Of a DNA stretch of 64,000 nt, positions 7,483-15,312 are shown piece by piece. Position 1 is the stretch's first letter. The number at the start of each line of letters is the position of its first letter. A program made the translations under genes and the position numbers. The stretch is taken from the NCBI RefSeq assembly GCF_006874425.1, contig NZ_VIJZ01000001.1:434001-498000 (forward strand), in the 5' to 3' direction. Under the pieces are notes generated by a model, which had not been told where the DNA came from, ran no database searches, and saw only the letters and a list, made by a program, of their open reading frames with translations. The stretch comes from Paenibacillus ottowii (GTDB lineage: Bacteria > Bacillota > Bacilli > Paenibacillales > Paenibacillaceae).

Positions 7483-7860
7483 ATGACAACAGATGAAAAA
7501 GAGATGCGAGCCATTAGTCTGACGTTAGAAGCTGGCGAACACATCCGATCTTGCATTAGGTGTACGTATGATTGGCAGCAAAACTCCGAGAAGATATCGC
7601 TTTGTGGAATGCTGGCAGTAACGTCCCAACGAATCATCTTCTATTCCTGCACTATGGATCATCCTTGGGTCAAGTTCATTAATTATCACCATATTTCGCT
7701 GGCTAAGCTGGAAAAGGATTTGTCGGATACTAGGGGGAACGTCCTGCTGATCCATCGGGGGGAGAATGAGGTGTTCTGCCTCCTTCCCAATGGAGAGCGT
7801 ATCGATCGTTTTGTAGCCGTACTAGAGCAGGAAGCAGGCATCTCCTGTAAGAACCAATAA
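7483..7860 (+). CDS. hypothetical protein, PH-like/GRAM-like domain
   Basis: A 125-aa cytoplasmic protein starting at ATG 7483 with AGGAG 10 bp upstream. The central part reads GMLAVTSQRIIFYSC...HHISLAKLEKD and then NVLLIHRGENEVFCLLP, the strand pattern of bacterial PH-domain proteins that begin with a 'tested to be a membrane tether' type fold. This assignment is by pattern only. No enzymatic motif is visible. It stands alone between two terminators, so it is probably monocistronic. Confidence 0.55.
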   Translation: MTTDEKEMRAISLTLEAGEHIRSCIRCTYDWQQNSEKISLCGMLAVTSQRIIFYSCTMDHPWVKFINYHHISLAKLEKDLSDTRGNVLLIHRGENEVFCLLPNGERIDRFVAVLEQEAGISCKNQ

Positions 7861-7877
7861 TTATGGAACACAAATAA

Positions 7878-7942
7878 CTAAAACCTCCAACTTCGTAATG
7901 TGCCAACATTAGGCTGCTTACGGATTTGGAGGTTTTTTGTCT
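7878..7942 (+). terminator. intrinsic terminator
   Basis: AAAACCTCCAA and TTGGAGGTTTTTT form a strong stem downstream of 7483-7860. It can also work on the minus strand for the 7972-8292 gene. Confidence 0.7.
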
Positions 7943-7971
7943 TTAGTTAAACAGATGGCATGGATTAAGCG

Positions 7972-8292
7972 CTAGCTCAACAGGACTATAACCAACAAAT
8001 TAAATAGCACCAGCGGCAGAATGACATTGTTGTAGGCATAGGAACGATAAGGGGTAGGAGTGCCTGGGGAAGGTGAATGATACTGCTGAGGGACTCTCAG
8101 ATACAGATGATCCGCATCCATATGCACAATCGTTCCTTCATACACATGATGATCCATCGTTTGTACCCTGACTGTACGATTCATGTAGGGGCCCATTTGA
8201 TGATGTATTTGATCGCGGACTTTCTTGATTTCTTGTTGAAATTCAGGTCTAGCCTGGTATAAAGTTCTCGGACTGACGGTGTTGTACGGCAT
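7972..8292 (-). CDS. hypothetical protein, small beta-barrel plus C-terminal membrane helix
   Basis: A 106-aa protein. Residues about 35-70 (MNRTVRVQTMDHHVYEGTIV, then DADHLYLRVP) look like an Sm/SH3-like small barrel. A Pro/Ser/Tyr-rich linker (HSPSPGTPTPY) and a C-terminal hydrophobic segment (NVILPLVLFNLLVIVLLS) follow, suggesting tail anchoring. Similar short proteins are common in Paenibacillus, often of unknown role. The start at 8292 has only a modest ribosome binding site (GGTCAGAGG). Nearest neighbours are unrelated. Confidence 0.55.
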   Translation of the reverse strand: MPYNTVSPRTLYQARPEFQQEIKKVRDQIHHQMGPYMNRTVRVQTMDHHVYEGTIVHMDADHLYLRVPQQYHSPSPGTPTPYRSYAYNNVILPLVLFNLLVIVLLS

Positions 8293-8485
8293 TCGCCTCT
8301 GACCTCCATACTCATAATAATGATATATCGTATGCAGAAGCCTGTGCCCTTGTGCAGGTACCTAGTAAGATAGGTTTTACAAAGAGTCAAAACATTAACA
8401 TTTTACTCCAGTCCACTTGATGTTCCCTTTACACCAAAACGATACACTTACTGAGGTTGGTTTGAAAAGAAAGGGGCGTTCCGTT

Positions 8486-9451
8486 TTGGGTGAACTTAAC
8501 AAATCTTTGGGACTGGGGACGAGGAGCCAGCAACGGACATCGTCTAAAGCTCGCATACGCACGGGTTCGCTAAAAATTCAAAGATTGCGCGAAAACGCGC
8601 TGGCGTATACCTTTTTGGCTCCATCGCTTATTTTGTTTGCTGTATTTATGTTTTACCCGATGATAAAGTCCGTATATCTCAGCTTACATTCTACAGATCC
8701 TGCAGGAAATGTTGCAAATTATGTGGGGCTAGATAACTTTGCTATGCTGTTCAGTTCAGGTCAATTTCTGCAAGGGATTAAAGTCACGCTGCTTTTTGCG
8801 GTATTAACGGTACCTGTAGGCATTTTACTGGCGCTAGTACTCGCGGCAATTACACACAGTAAATTACGTGGAATGCGCATCTTTCAATTTGCATTTTCGT
8901 TGCCTATGGTATTGTCGGTAGGTTCATCAGCGGTCATTTGGAAATTTCTTTTCCATCCCACACTGGGGATGTTCAACTATGTGCTTTCCCTGTTACATAT
9001 CAATCCGGTTCCGTGGTTGACCAGCCCGGACTGGGCGCTGTTCTCCGTAGCCATCATGACCATCTGGATGAATCTTGGCTTCAATTACATAATCTTATCG
9101 AGCGGACTTCAAGGGATTCCGGATGACATGTACGAAAGTGCCAAAATGGACGGAGCTGGACCGTTGGTCACGTTTTGGCGTATCTCGATGCCACTGCTAT
9201 CACCGACGATCTTTTTTGTGACCGTAGTTTCCATCATTGGTGCCTTCCAGTCTTTTGCTCAAATTAATATTTTGACCAAAGGTGGTCCCGTGAACAGTAC
9301 GAATGTATTCGTATATTCCATTTATCAGGAAGCTTTCGTTAATTTCCGGTTCGGAACAGGAAGTGCGCAGGCCATTGTCTTGTTTGCCGTCATTTTGCTG
9401 CTTACGATGATTCAGTTTAAATGGGTGGAAAGAAAGGTGCATTATCAATGA
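8486..9451 (+). CDS. carbohydrate ABC transporter permease (UgpA/MalF type)
   Basis: One of two membrane subunits of a CUT1 sugar importer. Six transmembrane helices follow a basic N terminus; the first is TFLAPSLILFAVFMFYP. The EAA loop that docks the ATPase is DDMYESAKMDGAGPLVTFWRI. TTG at 8486, nine bases after AAAGGGG, is the preferred start; the frame is open from ATG 8417 but that ATG has no ribosome binding site. The stop overlaps the next start (ATGA), so the two permeases are translationally coupled. No ATPase gene is near, so a shared MsmX-type ATPase is likely (family knowledge). Confidence 0.88.
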   Translation: MGELNKSLGLGTRSQQRTSSKARIRTGSLKIQRLRENALAYTFLAPSLILFAVFMFYPMIKSVYLSLHSTDPAGNVANYVGLDNFAMLFSSGQFLQGIKVTLLFAVLTVPVGILLALVLAAITHSKLRGMRIFQFAFSLPMVLSVGSSAVIWKFLFHPTLGMFNYVLSLLHINPVPWLTSPDWALFSVAIMTIWMNLGFNYIILSSGLQGIPDDMYESAKMDGAGPLVTFWRISMPLLSPTIFFVTVVSIIGAFQSFAQINILTKGGPVNSTNVFVYSIYQEAFVNFRFGTGSAQAIVLFAVILLLTMIQFKWVERKVHYQ

Positions 9452-10269
9452 AACAACACCTGAATTCAACATTACTGTATGTGCTGCTTACGATTGCAGC
9501 CGCTCTGATTTTGTATCCGGTGATTTATACATTTTTTATGGCGGTCATGCCACCAGAGGAAGCAAGTGCTTACCCACCAAGCTTTTTCCCGCATTCCTTT
9601 CATATGGCCAATTTTAGTGAAGTGTTTGAAATCGTTCCGATTGCAGCTTTTATCGGCAATACCTTTCTCATTTCGGGTCTGACAATGATTGGACAACTGA
9701 TTACAGCCAGCCTAGCGGCCTATGCCTTCGCCAAAATGGAATTCAAGGGGAAAAACTTCATTTTTAGCATGTTTGTCGCCACGATGATGATCCCTTGGGA
9801 AGTTACCATTATTCCCAACTATCTGACGGTACGAAGCTGGAACTGGCTTGATACATATCAAGGGTTGACGGTTCCTTTTCTGGCGACGGCATTCGGTACA
9901 TTCCTGTTAAGGCAATTTTTTCTCCAGCTTCCCAAGGAACTGTTCGAGGCTGCTCGTATGGATGGGTGCGGACATATCCGATATTTCCTGTTTCATGTGC
10001 TCCCGTTATCGCGCCCTGCGCTCGGTACACTGGCTGTGTATTCATTTCTGAACATGTACAATTCATATCTCTGGCCTTTGCTGGTCACGAATAGCGAGAA
10101 TATGCGTACTGTACAGATCGGTATATCCATGCTCGAATTTCAGGAATCGACTTCATGGAATCTCGTGTTTGCGGGTACGGCACTTGTCATTTTACCGTCT
10201 CTGCTCCTGCTGATCTTTGGACTCAAACAGCTGGTGCGTGGAATGGCAGCAGGTGCGCTTAAAGGCTAA
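9448..10269 (+). CDS. carbohydrate ABC transporter permease (UgpE/MalG type)
   Basis: The second CUT1 permease, 273 aa from ATG 9448, which overlaps the upstream stop as ATGA. It has about six transmembrane helices, with LLYVLLTIAAALILYPVIYTF cut short here as the first, and the EAA motif ELFEAARMDGCGHIRYFLFHVLPLSRPA, represented by its core AARMDGCG. It forms the translocation channel with the 8486-9451 product. An in-frame ATG at 9421 lies inside the upstream gene and lacks a ribosome binding site. The binding protein gene follows 119 bp later. Confidence 0.9.
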   Translation: MKQHLNSTLLYVLLTIAAALILYPVIYTFFMAVMPPEEASAYPPSFFPHSFHMANFSEVFEIVPIAAFIGNTFLISGLTMIGQLITASLAAYAFAKMEFKGKNFIFSMFVATMMIPWEVTIIPNYLTVRSWNWLDTYQGLTVPFLATAFGTFLLRQFFLQLPKELFEAARMDGCGHIRYFLFHVLPLSRPALGTLAVYSFLNMYNSYLWPLLVTNSENMRTVQIGISMLEFQESTSWNLVFAGTALVILPSLLLLIFGLKQLVRGMAAGALKG

Positions 10270-10388
10270 TTATAGATGCAAAAGAACAGCAACACCTGCG
10301 TAAGCAGCCTATATACAAAGCTTTAACTCACAAGAGGTACGAACATTTCATTCAAGAATCATTTAATCAAAGGGAGAGAAGAGAGATT

Positions 10389-11756
10389 ATGAGATTTTTT
10401 CGTTTGAAAAGTGCTTTGACCCTGCTTATTCTGACTGCTATGGTGGTTGCAGCAGGTTGTAGCAACAATACAGCGGCGGAGAAGCCGAGTAATGGTAATG
10501 ATACGGGGACTGCAGCGGCTTCACCTATAAAGCTGACTTGGTGGCATTCAATGTCCGGCAACGGTGAAAAAGCAATCAAGCAAATTGCTGCTGACTTTAA
10601 CGCTAGTCATAAGGACATTCAGGTAGAGCCAGTATATCAAGGCAAATACGATGATAGCTTGAATAAACTGAAAGCGTCACTGGGTTCTAATAGTGGACCG
10701 GACATCATTCAAGTATACGAAATCGGCAGTAAATTCATGATCGATTCCAAAATGATCACACCTGTGCAACAATTTATTGATGCAGATAAGTTCGATTTGT
10801 CACAGCTTGAACCGAATATTACACGATACTACACGATTGATGGTAAATTGAACGCCATGCCGTTCAATACGTCAAACCCGATTTTATATTACAACAAAGA
10901 TGCTTTCAAAGCCGCAGGACTTGATCCAGTTAATCCTCCGAAAACGTATGATGAATTCGAAAAAGCCGCCAAAGCCTTGAGCAAGAATGGTAAATCCGGT
11001 GCATCCATTGCCATCTACGGCTGGTTTATGGAGCAACTGTTCGCCAATCAAAACGCGGACTATGTGAATAATGGCAACGGACGCGAGCAAGCAGCTACGG
11101 AATCTTTGCTGAATTCGGATGCTGGTGTAAAAACGCTGACATGGTGGAAGAAAATGATCGATGAAAAGGTCGTATCCAATCTGGGACGTAACTCGGACGA
11201 CACGGCGAAAGCTTTTTCCGCAGGACAAATTGCGATGACACTGGATTCCACCGCTTCGCTGCGTAATATTGTGGAGCAGGTTGGCGATAAATTCGAAGTA
11301 GGCACAGGATTCCTGCCAAGAGCCAATGAAGCAAAAGAAGGCGGCGTGGTTGTAGGCGGCGCGAGCTTATACATCATGAACAACAAGCCTGAGGCCCAGC
11401 AAAAGGCAGCATGGGAGTTCATTAAATTCGTCGCTTCCCCAGCAGTACAGGCACAATGGAGTGTGAACACCGGGTACTTCCCGATTACGAAAGCAGCTTA
11501 TGACGAGAAGGTACTCAAAGATAACATGGTAAAATATCCGCAATTCAAGACAGCCGTTGACCAGCTGCACGCATCAGCACAATCCACCGCTACACAAGGC
11601 GCAGTGATGGGTGTATTCCCAGAAGCGCGTCAAATCGTTGAAGGTGCGATCGAAGCTGTTCTGAGTGGTCAACAGCAGCCAAAACAGGCCTTGGACCAAG
11701 CTGCACAAGAAATTACAGGCAAAATTGCGCAATACAATCAAACGGTGAAAAAATAG
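10389..11756 (+). CDS. extracellular sugar-binding lipoprotein of the ABC importer
   Basis: A 455-aa family 1 solute-binding protein. The signal peptide ends in the lipobox VAAGC (Cys about residue 24), followed by an Asn/Ala-rich linker. The mature part opens with KLTWWHSMSGNGEKAIKQI, typical of UgpB/MalE-like proteins, and contains NGKSGASIAIYGWFMEQLF, which may belong to a glycerophosphodiester- or oligosaccharide-type pocket. The specific sugar cannot be told from the sequence. It delivers substrate to the two upstream permeases. The ribosome binding site is AGGGAGAG. The order permease-permease-binding protein, with no ATPase, is complete for this type. Confidence 0.88.
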   Translation: MRFFRLKSALTLLILTAMVVAAGCSNNTAAEKPSNGNDTGTAAASPIKLTWWHSMSGNGEKAIKQIAADFNASHKDIQVEPVYQGKYDDSLNKLKASLGSNSGPDIIQVYEIGSKFMIDSKMITPVQQFIDADKFDLSQLEPNITRYYTIDGKLNAMPFNTSNPILYYNKDAFKAAGLDPVNPPKTYDEFEKAAKALSKNGKSGASIAIYGWFMEQLFANQNADYVNNGNGREQAATESLLNSDAGVKTLTWWKKMIDEKVVSNLGRNSDDTAKAFSAGQIAMTLDSTASLRNIVEQVGDKFEVGTGFLPRANEAKEGGVVVGGASLYIMNNKPEAQQKAAWEFIKFVASPAVQAQWSVNTGYFPITKAAYDEKVLKDNMVKYPQFKTAVDQLHASAQSTATQGAVMGVFPEARQIVEGAIEAVLSGQQQPKQALDQAAQEITGKIAQYNQTVKK

Positions 11757-11769
11757 TCAGCCCTCCCCT

Positions 11770-11816
11770 AAAATCAGCTGATAATTCGTAAATGTGCCCC
11801 CTTATTAGCTGATTTT
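11770..11816. terminator. first of two tandem hairpins after the binding protein
   Basis: AAAATCAGCTGATAA (11770-11784) pairs with TTATTAGCTGATTTT (11802-11816) at 14 of 15 positions. A and T runs are on opposite sides, so it can terminate in either direction. Confidence 0.6.
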
Positions 11817-11823
11817 ATGAAAT

Positions 11824-11867
11824 AACGGATCGAATGAGTGACCCCCTCACTTATTCGATCCGTTTTT
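11824..11867 (+). terminator. second tandem terminator
   Basis: GGATCGAATGAGTG pairs with CACTTATTCGATCC and TTTTT follows. It insulates the sugar transporter from the TetR operon. Confidence 0.75.
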
Positions 11868-11890
11868 GCATTTTTATTTTAGAATAGTCG

Positions 11891-11909
11891 TTTAGACGAA
11901 GTGTCTAAA
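11891..11909. promoter_or_regulatory. candidate operator palindrome upstream of tetR-like gene
   Basis: TTTAGAC-N5-GTCTAAA is a perfect palindrome about 100 bp upstream of the regulator gene. ATAGTC is repeated on either side of it. Confidence 0.4.
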
Positions 11910-11980
11910 ATAGTCAATTTTACACATTTCCTATTGCTGGATAACTGAATATGGGCTTATAATAAATACATAATTTTTGC

Positions 11981-11994
11981 ACTGGACGGTCAGT
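11981..11994. promoter_or_regulatory. candidate TetR autoregulatory operator
   Basis: ACTGGACGGTCAGT is an imperfect palindrome of the TetR/AcrR operator style (ACTG...CAGT). It lies 17 bp downstream of a TATAAT at 11958-11963 and just before the ribosome binding site, where a bound repressor would block transcription of the operon. Confidence 0.45.
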
Positions 11995-12011
11995 TCAAAA
12001 AAGGAGGAAGC

Positions 12012-12596
12012 ATGAAACAGCAGACAAAGGAAATTATTTTTAACGGCGCACTCAAAGCTTTTTCCGAACGAGGTTTTAACGAAACAAATATGGAGGAAAT
12101 CGCTAAGGTATGTGGCATAGCCAAAGGAACCCTATACTACAATTTTAAAAACAAGCAAGAATTGTATATTTACATTTTGAAGATGGGGATGGAGCGTTTT
12201 GTCCACGATATCCATGAAGCGATGGCTCAGATTCCCATGGATCAGGTGGAAGTCAGGGTTCGCAAGCTGATCCAGGTACATATTGAGTTTATCGGGAGAG
12301 AGCCGGACTTTTGTCGTCTATTGGTCAGTAAGGGATGGGTCTCACAGGAACAGCATTTTAATATTAGGCAGGTGCTGTCAGACTATTTTGATTTTATGGA
12401 GGCAGAGATTGATTCCGGCAAGTCCTATGGGAAAATTTCAAGTAAGCTGGATGCAAAAACGACTGCAAATTGTTTATTCGGCATTTACATTTTTACTCCA
12501 ATGCGGTCGATGGTATGGGGCGAAACGATGAATCCACAGGAAGTTCGCGAAAGTATCGAGGTATTTGTATGTAACGCGCTGGGGATGCAACATTAA
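12012..12596 (+). CDS. TetR/AcrR-family transcriptional repressor
   Basis: A 194-aa repressor. The N-terminal HTH occupies about residues 5-50 (KEIIFNGALKAFSERGFNET, then KVCGIAKGTLYYNFKNKQEL). The C-terminal ligand domain is of the TetR_C type found next to efflux systems. The ATG is preceded by AAAGGAGG. The HlyD-like adaptor gene starts 24 bp downstream and the ABC-2 permease follows, so the protein very probably controls its own exporter operon through the operator candidate at 11981-11994. The effector is unknown. Confidence 0.88.
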   Translation: MKQQTKEIIFNGALKAFSERGFNETNMEEIAKVCGIAKGTLYYNFKNKQELYIYILKMGMERFVHDIHEAMAQIPMDQVEVRVRKLIQVHIEFIGREPDFCRLLVSKGWVSQEQHFNIRQVLSDYFDFMEAEIDSGKSYGKISSKLDAKTTANCLFGIYIFTPMRSMVWGETMNPQEVRESIEVFVCNALGMQH

Positions 12597-12620
12597 ATAG
12601 ACAGGTGGAGTGATGAGAAC

Positions 12621-13985
12621 ATGAAAGCTAAAAAATATGCGATTTACATCGTACTTATTGTTTTAATTGCTGTAGGAATCTATGCTTTGACTGCATTCCC
12701 ACGAGGGAGCGCCAGCTTATCTGCAGATGAGTCTTCTTCTATTCCTACGGCTTATGTAGAATCGGATACGCTCAACGCCAGTTTTAAGATGGCAGGACGT
12801 ATTGATCAGATGCTGGTGAAAGAGGGCGACAAGGTAAAAAAAGGGCAGGTGATCGCCCATTTGGAAAGCCGTGAGCTGGAAGATAAGGTGAAGCAAGCAC
12901 AGGCTGCATTGCTGGCAGCCAAAAGCAATGTGTCCAAAGCGAAAGCCAGCGTATTGCAGGCTCAAGCAGGGGTAGGTCAGGCACAGGCTACTGTGAGTGC
13001 CGCTCAGGCCAAGAAGAGCCAGGGGGCGACAGCAGTCACTGTGACCGCTGAGGCTTCCTCCAGCCAGATTGAACAGGCCATAGCAGCTTCTAACGCCGCC
13101 AAAGCAAAACTGGATGCCCTCAAGAGCGGGGCAAGACCGCAGGAGCTTGAGCAATTGCAAGCATCTGTGAAGGTGGCCAAGGAAACGCTAGACCTGACTG
13201 TTAAAAATCTGGAGCGTGCCAAAAAGCTTCAAGAAGCCGGTGCAGCAACCCAGGCATCATTGGATCAAGCGACATTGGAACATCAACAGGCAGTGGCCAA
13301 GTATAATGCAGAGTCGCAAAAATTGGATATGGCACGCGAGGGAAGCCGCAAGGAGGAAATTACAGCGGCTGAAGCTCAATACCGTCAAGCCTTGGCTGCC
13401 GTGAAAGAAGCACAGGCAGGAGCAGGCAAGGTTGCAGTGCAACAGGAAGATGTCAAAGCTGCTCAGGCTTCGGTAGAGCAAGCGCAGTCCGCTGTGAAGG
13501 CGGCGCAATCGACGGTAGAACAGGCACAATCTGCGGTTGAAGGTGCCAATGCACAGGTAGCCCAAGCGCAAGCTGCACTACAGGAGGCTCAGACCTATTT
13601 GAGCTATACTACGCTACGTGCGCCTGAGGATGGGATCGTCAAATCCAAGTCGCTTAGCTTGGGTGAGATGGCTAGCGCAGGATTCCCGGTCTATACCATT
13701 GAAACATCTACACAGCGTTGGGCTAAATTTTATGTACCGGAAACGTCTCTGCACGGCCTTCAAGCAGGGGATACAGTCCAAGTTAAATTACTGTCAGGTG
13801 GCAAGGAGTTGAAAGGCAAAGTCATTCTGTTAGAATCGGCTGCGGACTTTGCTATTCAAAAACCGAGCCAAAGCTCTGGTGATAAGGATGTCCGTTCCTT
13901 TGGTGTGAAGGTTGCATTGCCGGATCTTGCCGCTTCGGTTCCAACAGGCTCCACGGTTCTGTTTACAGGCAAAGGGGCGCAGTAA
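12621..13985 (+). CDS. HlyD-family membrane fusion/efflux adaptor
   Basis: A 454-aa periplasmic-adaptor-like protein anchored by an N-terminal helix (YAIYIVLIVLIAVGIYALTA). The biotinyl-lipoyl half-motif VKEGDKVKKGQVIAHLES lies at about residues 70-90. A very long Ala/Gln/Glu-rich coiled coil (about residues 95-320) follows, then the second lipoyl half (TLRAPEDGIVKSKSLSLGE) and the beta-barrel (VPETSLHGLQAGDTVQVKL). The coiled coil is longer than in most family members and contains repeated AQA/EQAQSAV heptads. In Gram-positives such adaptors extend ABC exporters through the wall. It is one base from the permease gene. Confidence 0.9.
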   Translation: MKAKKYAIYIVLIVLIAVGIYALTAFPRGSASLSADESSSIPTAYVESDTLNASFKMAGRIDQMLVKEGDKVKKGQVIAHLESRELEDKVKQAQAALLAAKSNVSKAKASVLQAQAGVGQAQATVSAAQAKKSQGATAVTVTAEASSSQIEQAIAASNAAKAKLDALKSGARPQELEQLQASVKVAKETLDLTVKNLERAKKLQEAGAATQASLDQATLEHQQAVAKYNAESQKLDMAREGSRKEEITAAEAQYRQALAAVKEAQAGAGKVAVQQEDVKAAQASVEQAQSAVKAAQSTVEQAQSAVEGANAQVAQAQAALQEAQTYLSYTTLRAPEDGIVKSKSLSLGEMASAGFPVYTIETSTQRWAKFYVPETSLHGLQAGDTVQVKLLSGGKELKGKVILLESAADFAIQKPSQSSGDKDVRSFGVKVALPDLAASVPTGSTVLFTGKGAQ

Positions 13986-13986
13986 T

Positions 13987-15210
13987 ATGCAGGATTCACA
14001 AGAAAGACTTCGTATCCGCGATGTGTTTCGCGAGGAATGGCTGAGTATCTTCCGCGACCGCCGCTTTATGGCTATTCTGCTGATTACACCAATAGTGTAT
14101 ACGATACTGTTCGGCTTCCTGTATTCGCATCAGCGGATTACCGAGATGCCTGTCACAGTGTATGACGGCGATAATTCGCAGCTTAGTCGCCAAATTATTC
14201 AGGCGTTCGATGCGACCGATTCATTTGCCGTTACACGGCAAGTGACCAATCAGGATGATGTAGTTCGCCAGGTGGAGACTGGGGAAGCTAAGGTCGGAAT
14301 TGTCATTCCCGACAATTTTACCACTCGGCTTAAGCATGGAGAAAATCCACCTGTGCTTACGCTGATTGACGGCAGTAATATGATGTATTCCAATAGTGCC
14401 AGTCGAATAGCCAATCAGGTCATTAGTAGCGTGAGTGCTGGAGTATCGCTCAATTCCATGAAGCAAAAGGGGATGAACGCCGAACAGGCTGCCTCGGCGC
14501 TGACTACCATCCCGTTCCGCTCCAGGGTGCTATTTAACCCGGTATATGATTATAAGCTATTTATGCCGTTGGGGGTTATTTCTGCGGCTCTCCAACAGTG
14601 TTTGCTGCTTGGTATTGCGTTGTCCTGCACGCGTGATAAGGAAGCAGGGACTTGGGGAAGATTTGGCGCATGGAAAAACACTCCTTGGCGCTTGGCCATT
14701 GCCAAGCTGGCACCCTATTATGCGGCAGGGGCTTTCAATGTGCTGACTGTATTCAGTATCAGTGCCCTATGCTTCGATATTCCGTTTAGGGGACAGGTAC
14801 TGCCATTGATTTTGGTGTCGCTGGTCTTTAACTTTGCCTTGTGCGGATTAGGGTTCCTGTTCAGTCTTTTTTCCAAGACCAGAGTAGACGCAACTCAAAC
14901 TTTGATGCTCATTGCTGTTCCTTCCTTTATGCTGTCAGGCTATACGTGGCCATTGGAAGCAATGCCCGGCTTCTTGCGGAGGCTTGCTGAGATATTGCCG
15001 CTGACGTATTATCTGGATGCTGTACGGAACATTACGCTCAAGGGACTGGATATCACATACATCTTTAAAGATATGATCGCTCTAGGTGTCATTGGTTGTG
15101 TGAGTCTACTGGTGGCCTTCGTGATCTATCCGTTATTCTTTAGACAGCATCAAACGACAGCGCAGCAAGCCGAAATGCCTGTACAAAAAGGGTTCACACT
15201 TAAAGGTTGA
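13987..15210 (+). CDS. ABC-2 type transporter permease (YhhJ/DrrB-like)
   Basis: A 407-aa permease. One helix near residue 25 (FMAILLITPIVYTILFGFLY) is followed by a large extracytoplasmic domain (about residues 50-180) and five C-terminal helices, with the ABC-2 signature region FLFSLFSKTRVDATQTLMLI. ATG 13987 lies one base after the adaptor stop and behind AAAGGGG; the longer frame from 13912 overlaps the adaptor gene. No ATP-binding subunit is encoded nearby, so the partner ATPase must be elsewhere. Likely cargo is a drug or lipid-like compound (inference). Confidence 0.88.
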   Translation: MQDSQERLRIRDVFREEWLSIFRDRRFMAILLITPIVYTILFGFLYSHQRITEMPVTVYDGDNSQLSRQIIQAFDATDSFAVTRQVTNQDDVVRQVETGEAKVGIVIPDNFTTRLKHGENPPVLTLIDGSNMMYSNSASRIANQVISSVSAGVSLNSMKQKGMNAEQAASALTTIPFRSRVLFNPVYDYKLFMPLGVISAALQQCLLLGIALSCTRDKEAGTWGRFGAWKNTPWRLAIAKLAPYYAAGAFNVLTVFSISALCFDIPFRGQVLPLILVSLVFNFALCGLGFLFSLFSKTRVDATQTLMLIAVPSFMLSGYTWPLEAMPGFLRRLAEILPLTYYLDAVRNITLKGLDITYIFKDMIALGVIGCVSLLVAFVIYPLFFRQHQTTAQQAEMPVQKGFTLKG

Positions 15211-15234
15211 GAGCAAATTTAAATATGGATATTC

Positions 15235-15270
15235 AAAAGGCAGATCGGGAGTAATCCTGATCTGCCTTTT
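15235..15270. terminator. bidirectional terminator
   Basis: AAAAGGCAGATC and GATCTGCCTTTT form a perfect 12-bp stem between the export operon and the convergent opuA operon. Confidence 0.8.
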
Positions 15271-15312
15271 ACTTATTAGTATGGTATAAATAGCGAAAGA
15301 AGCCGGAGCCGT

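Noticed and set aside
7271..7489. 72-aa minus-strand ORF
   Set aside because: TTG start without ribosome binding site, overlaps the start of the better gene at 7483; no domain seen.
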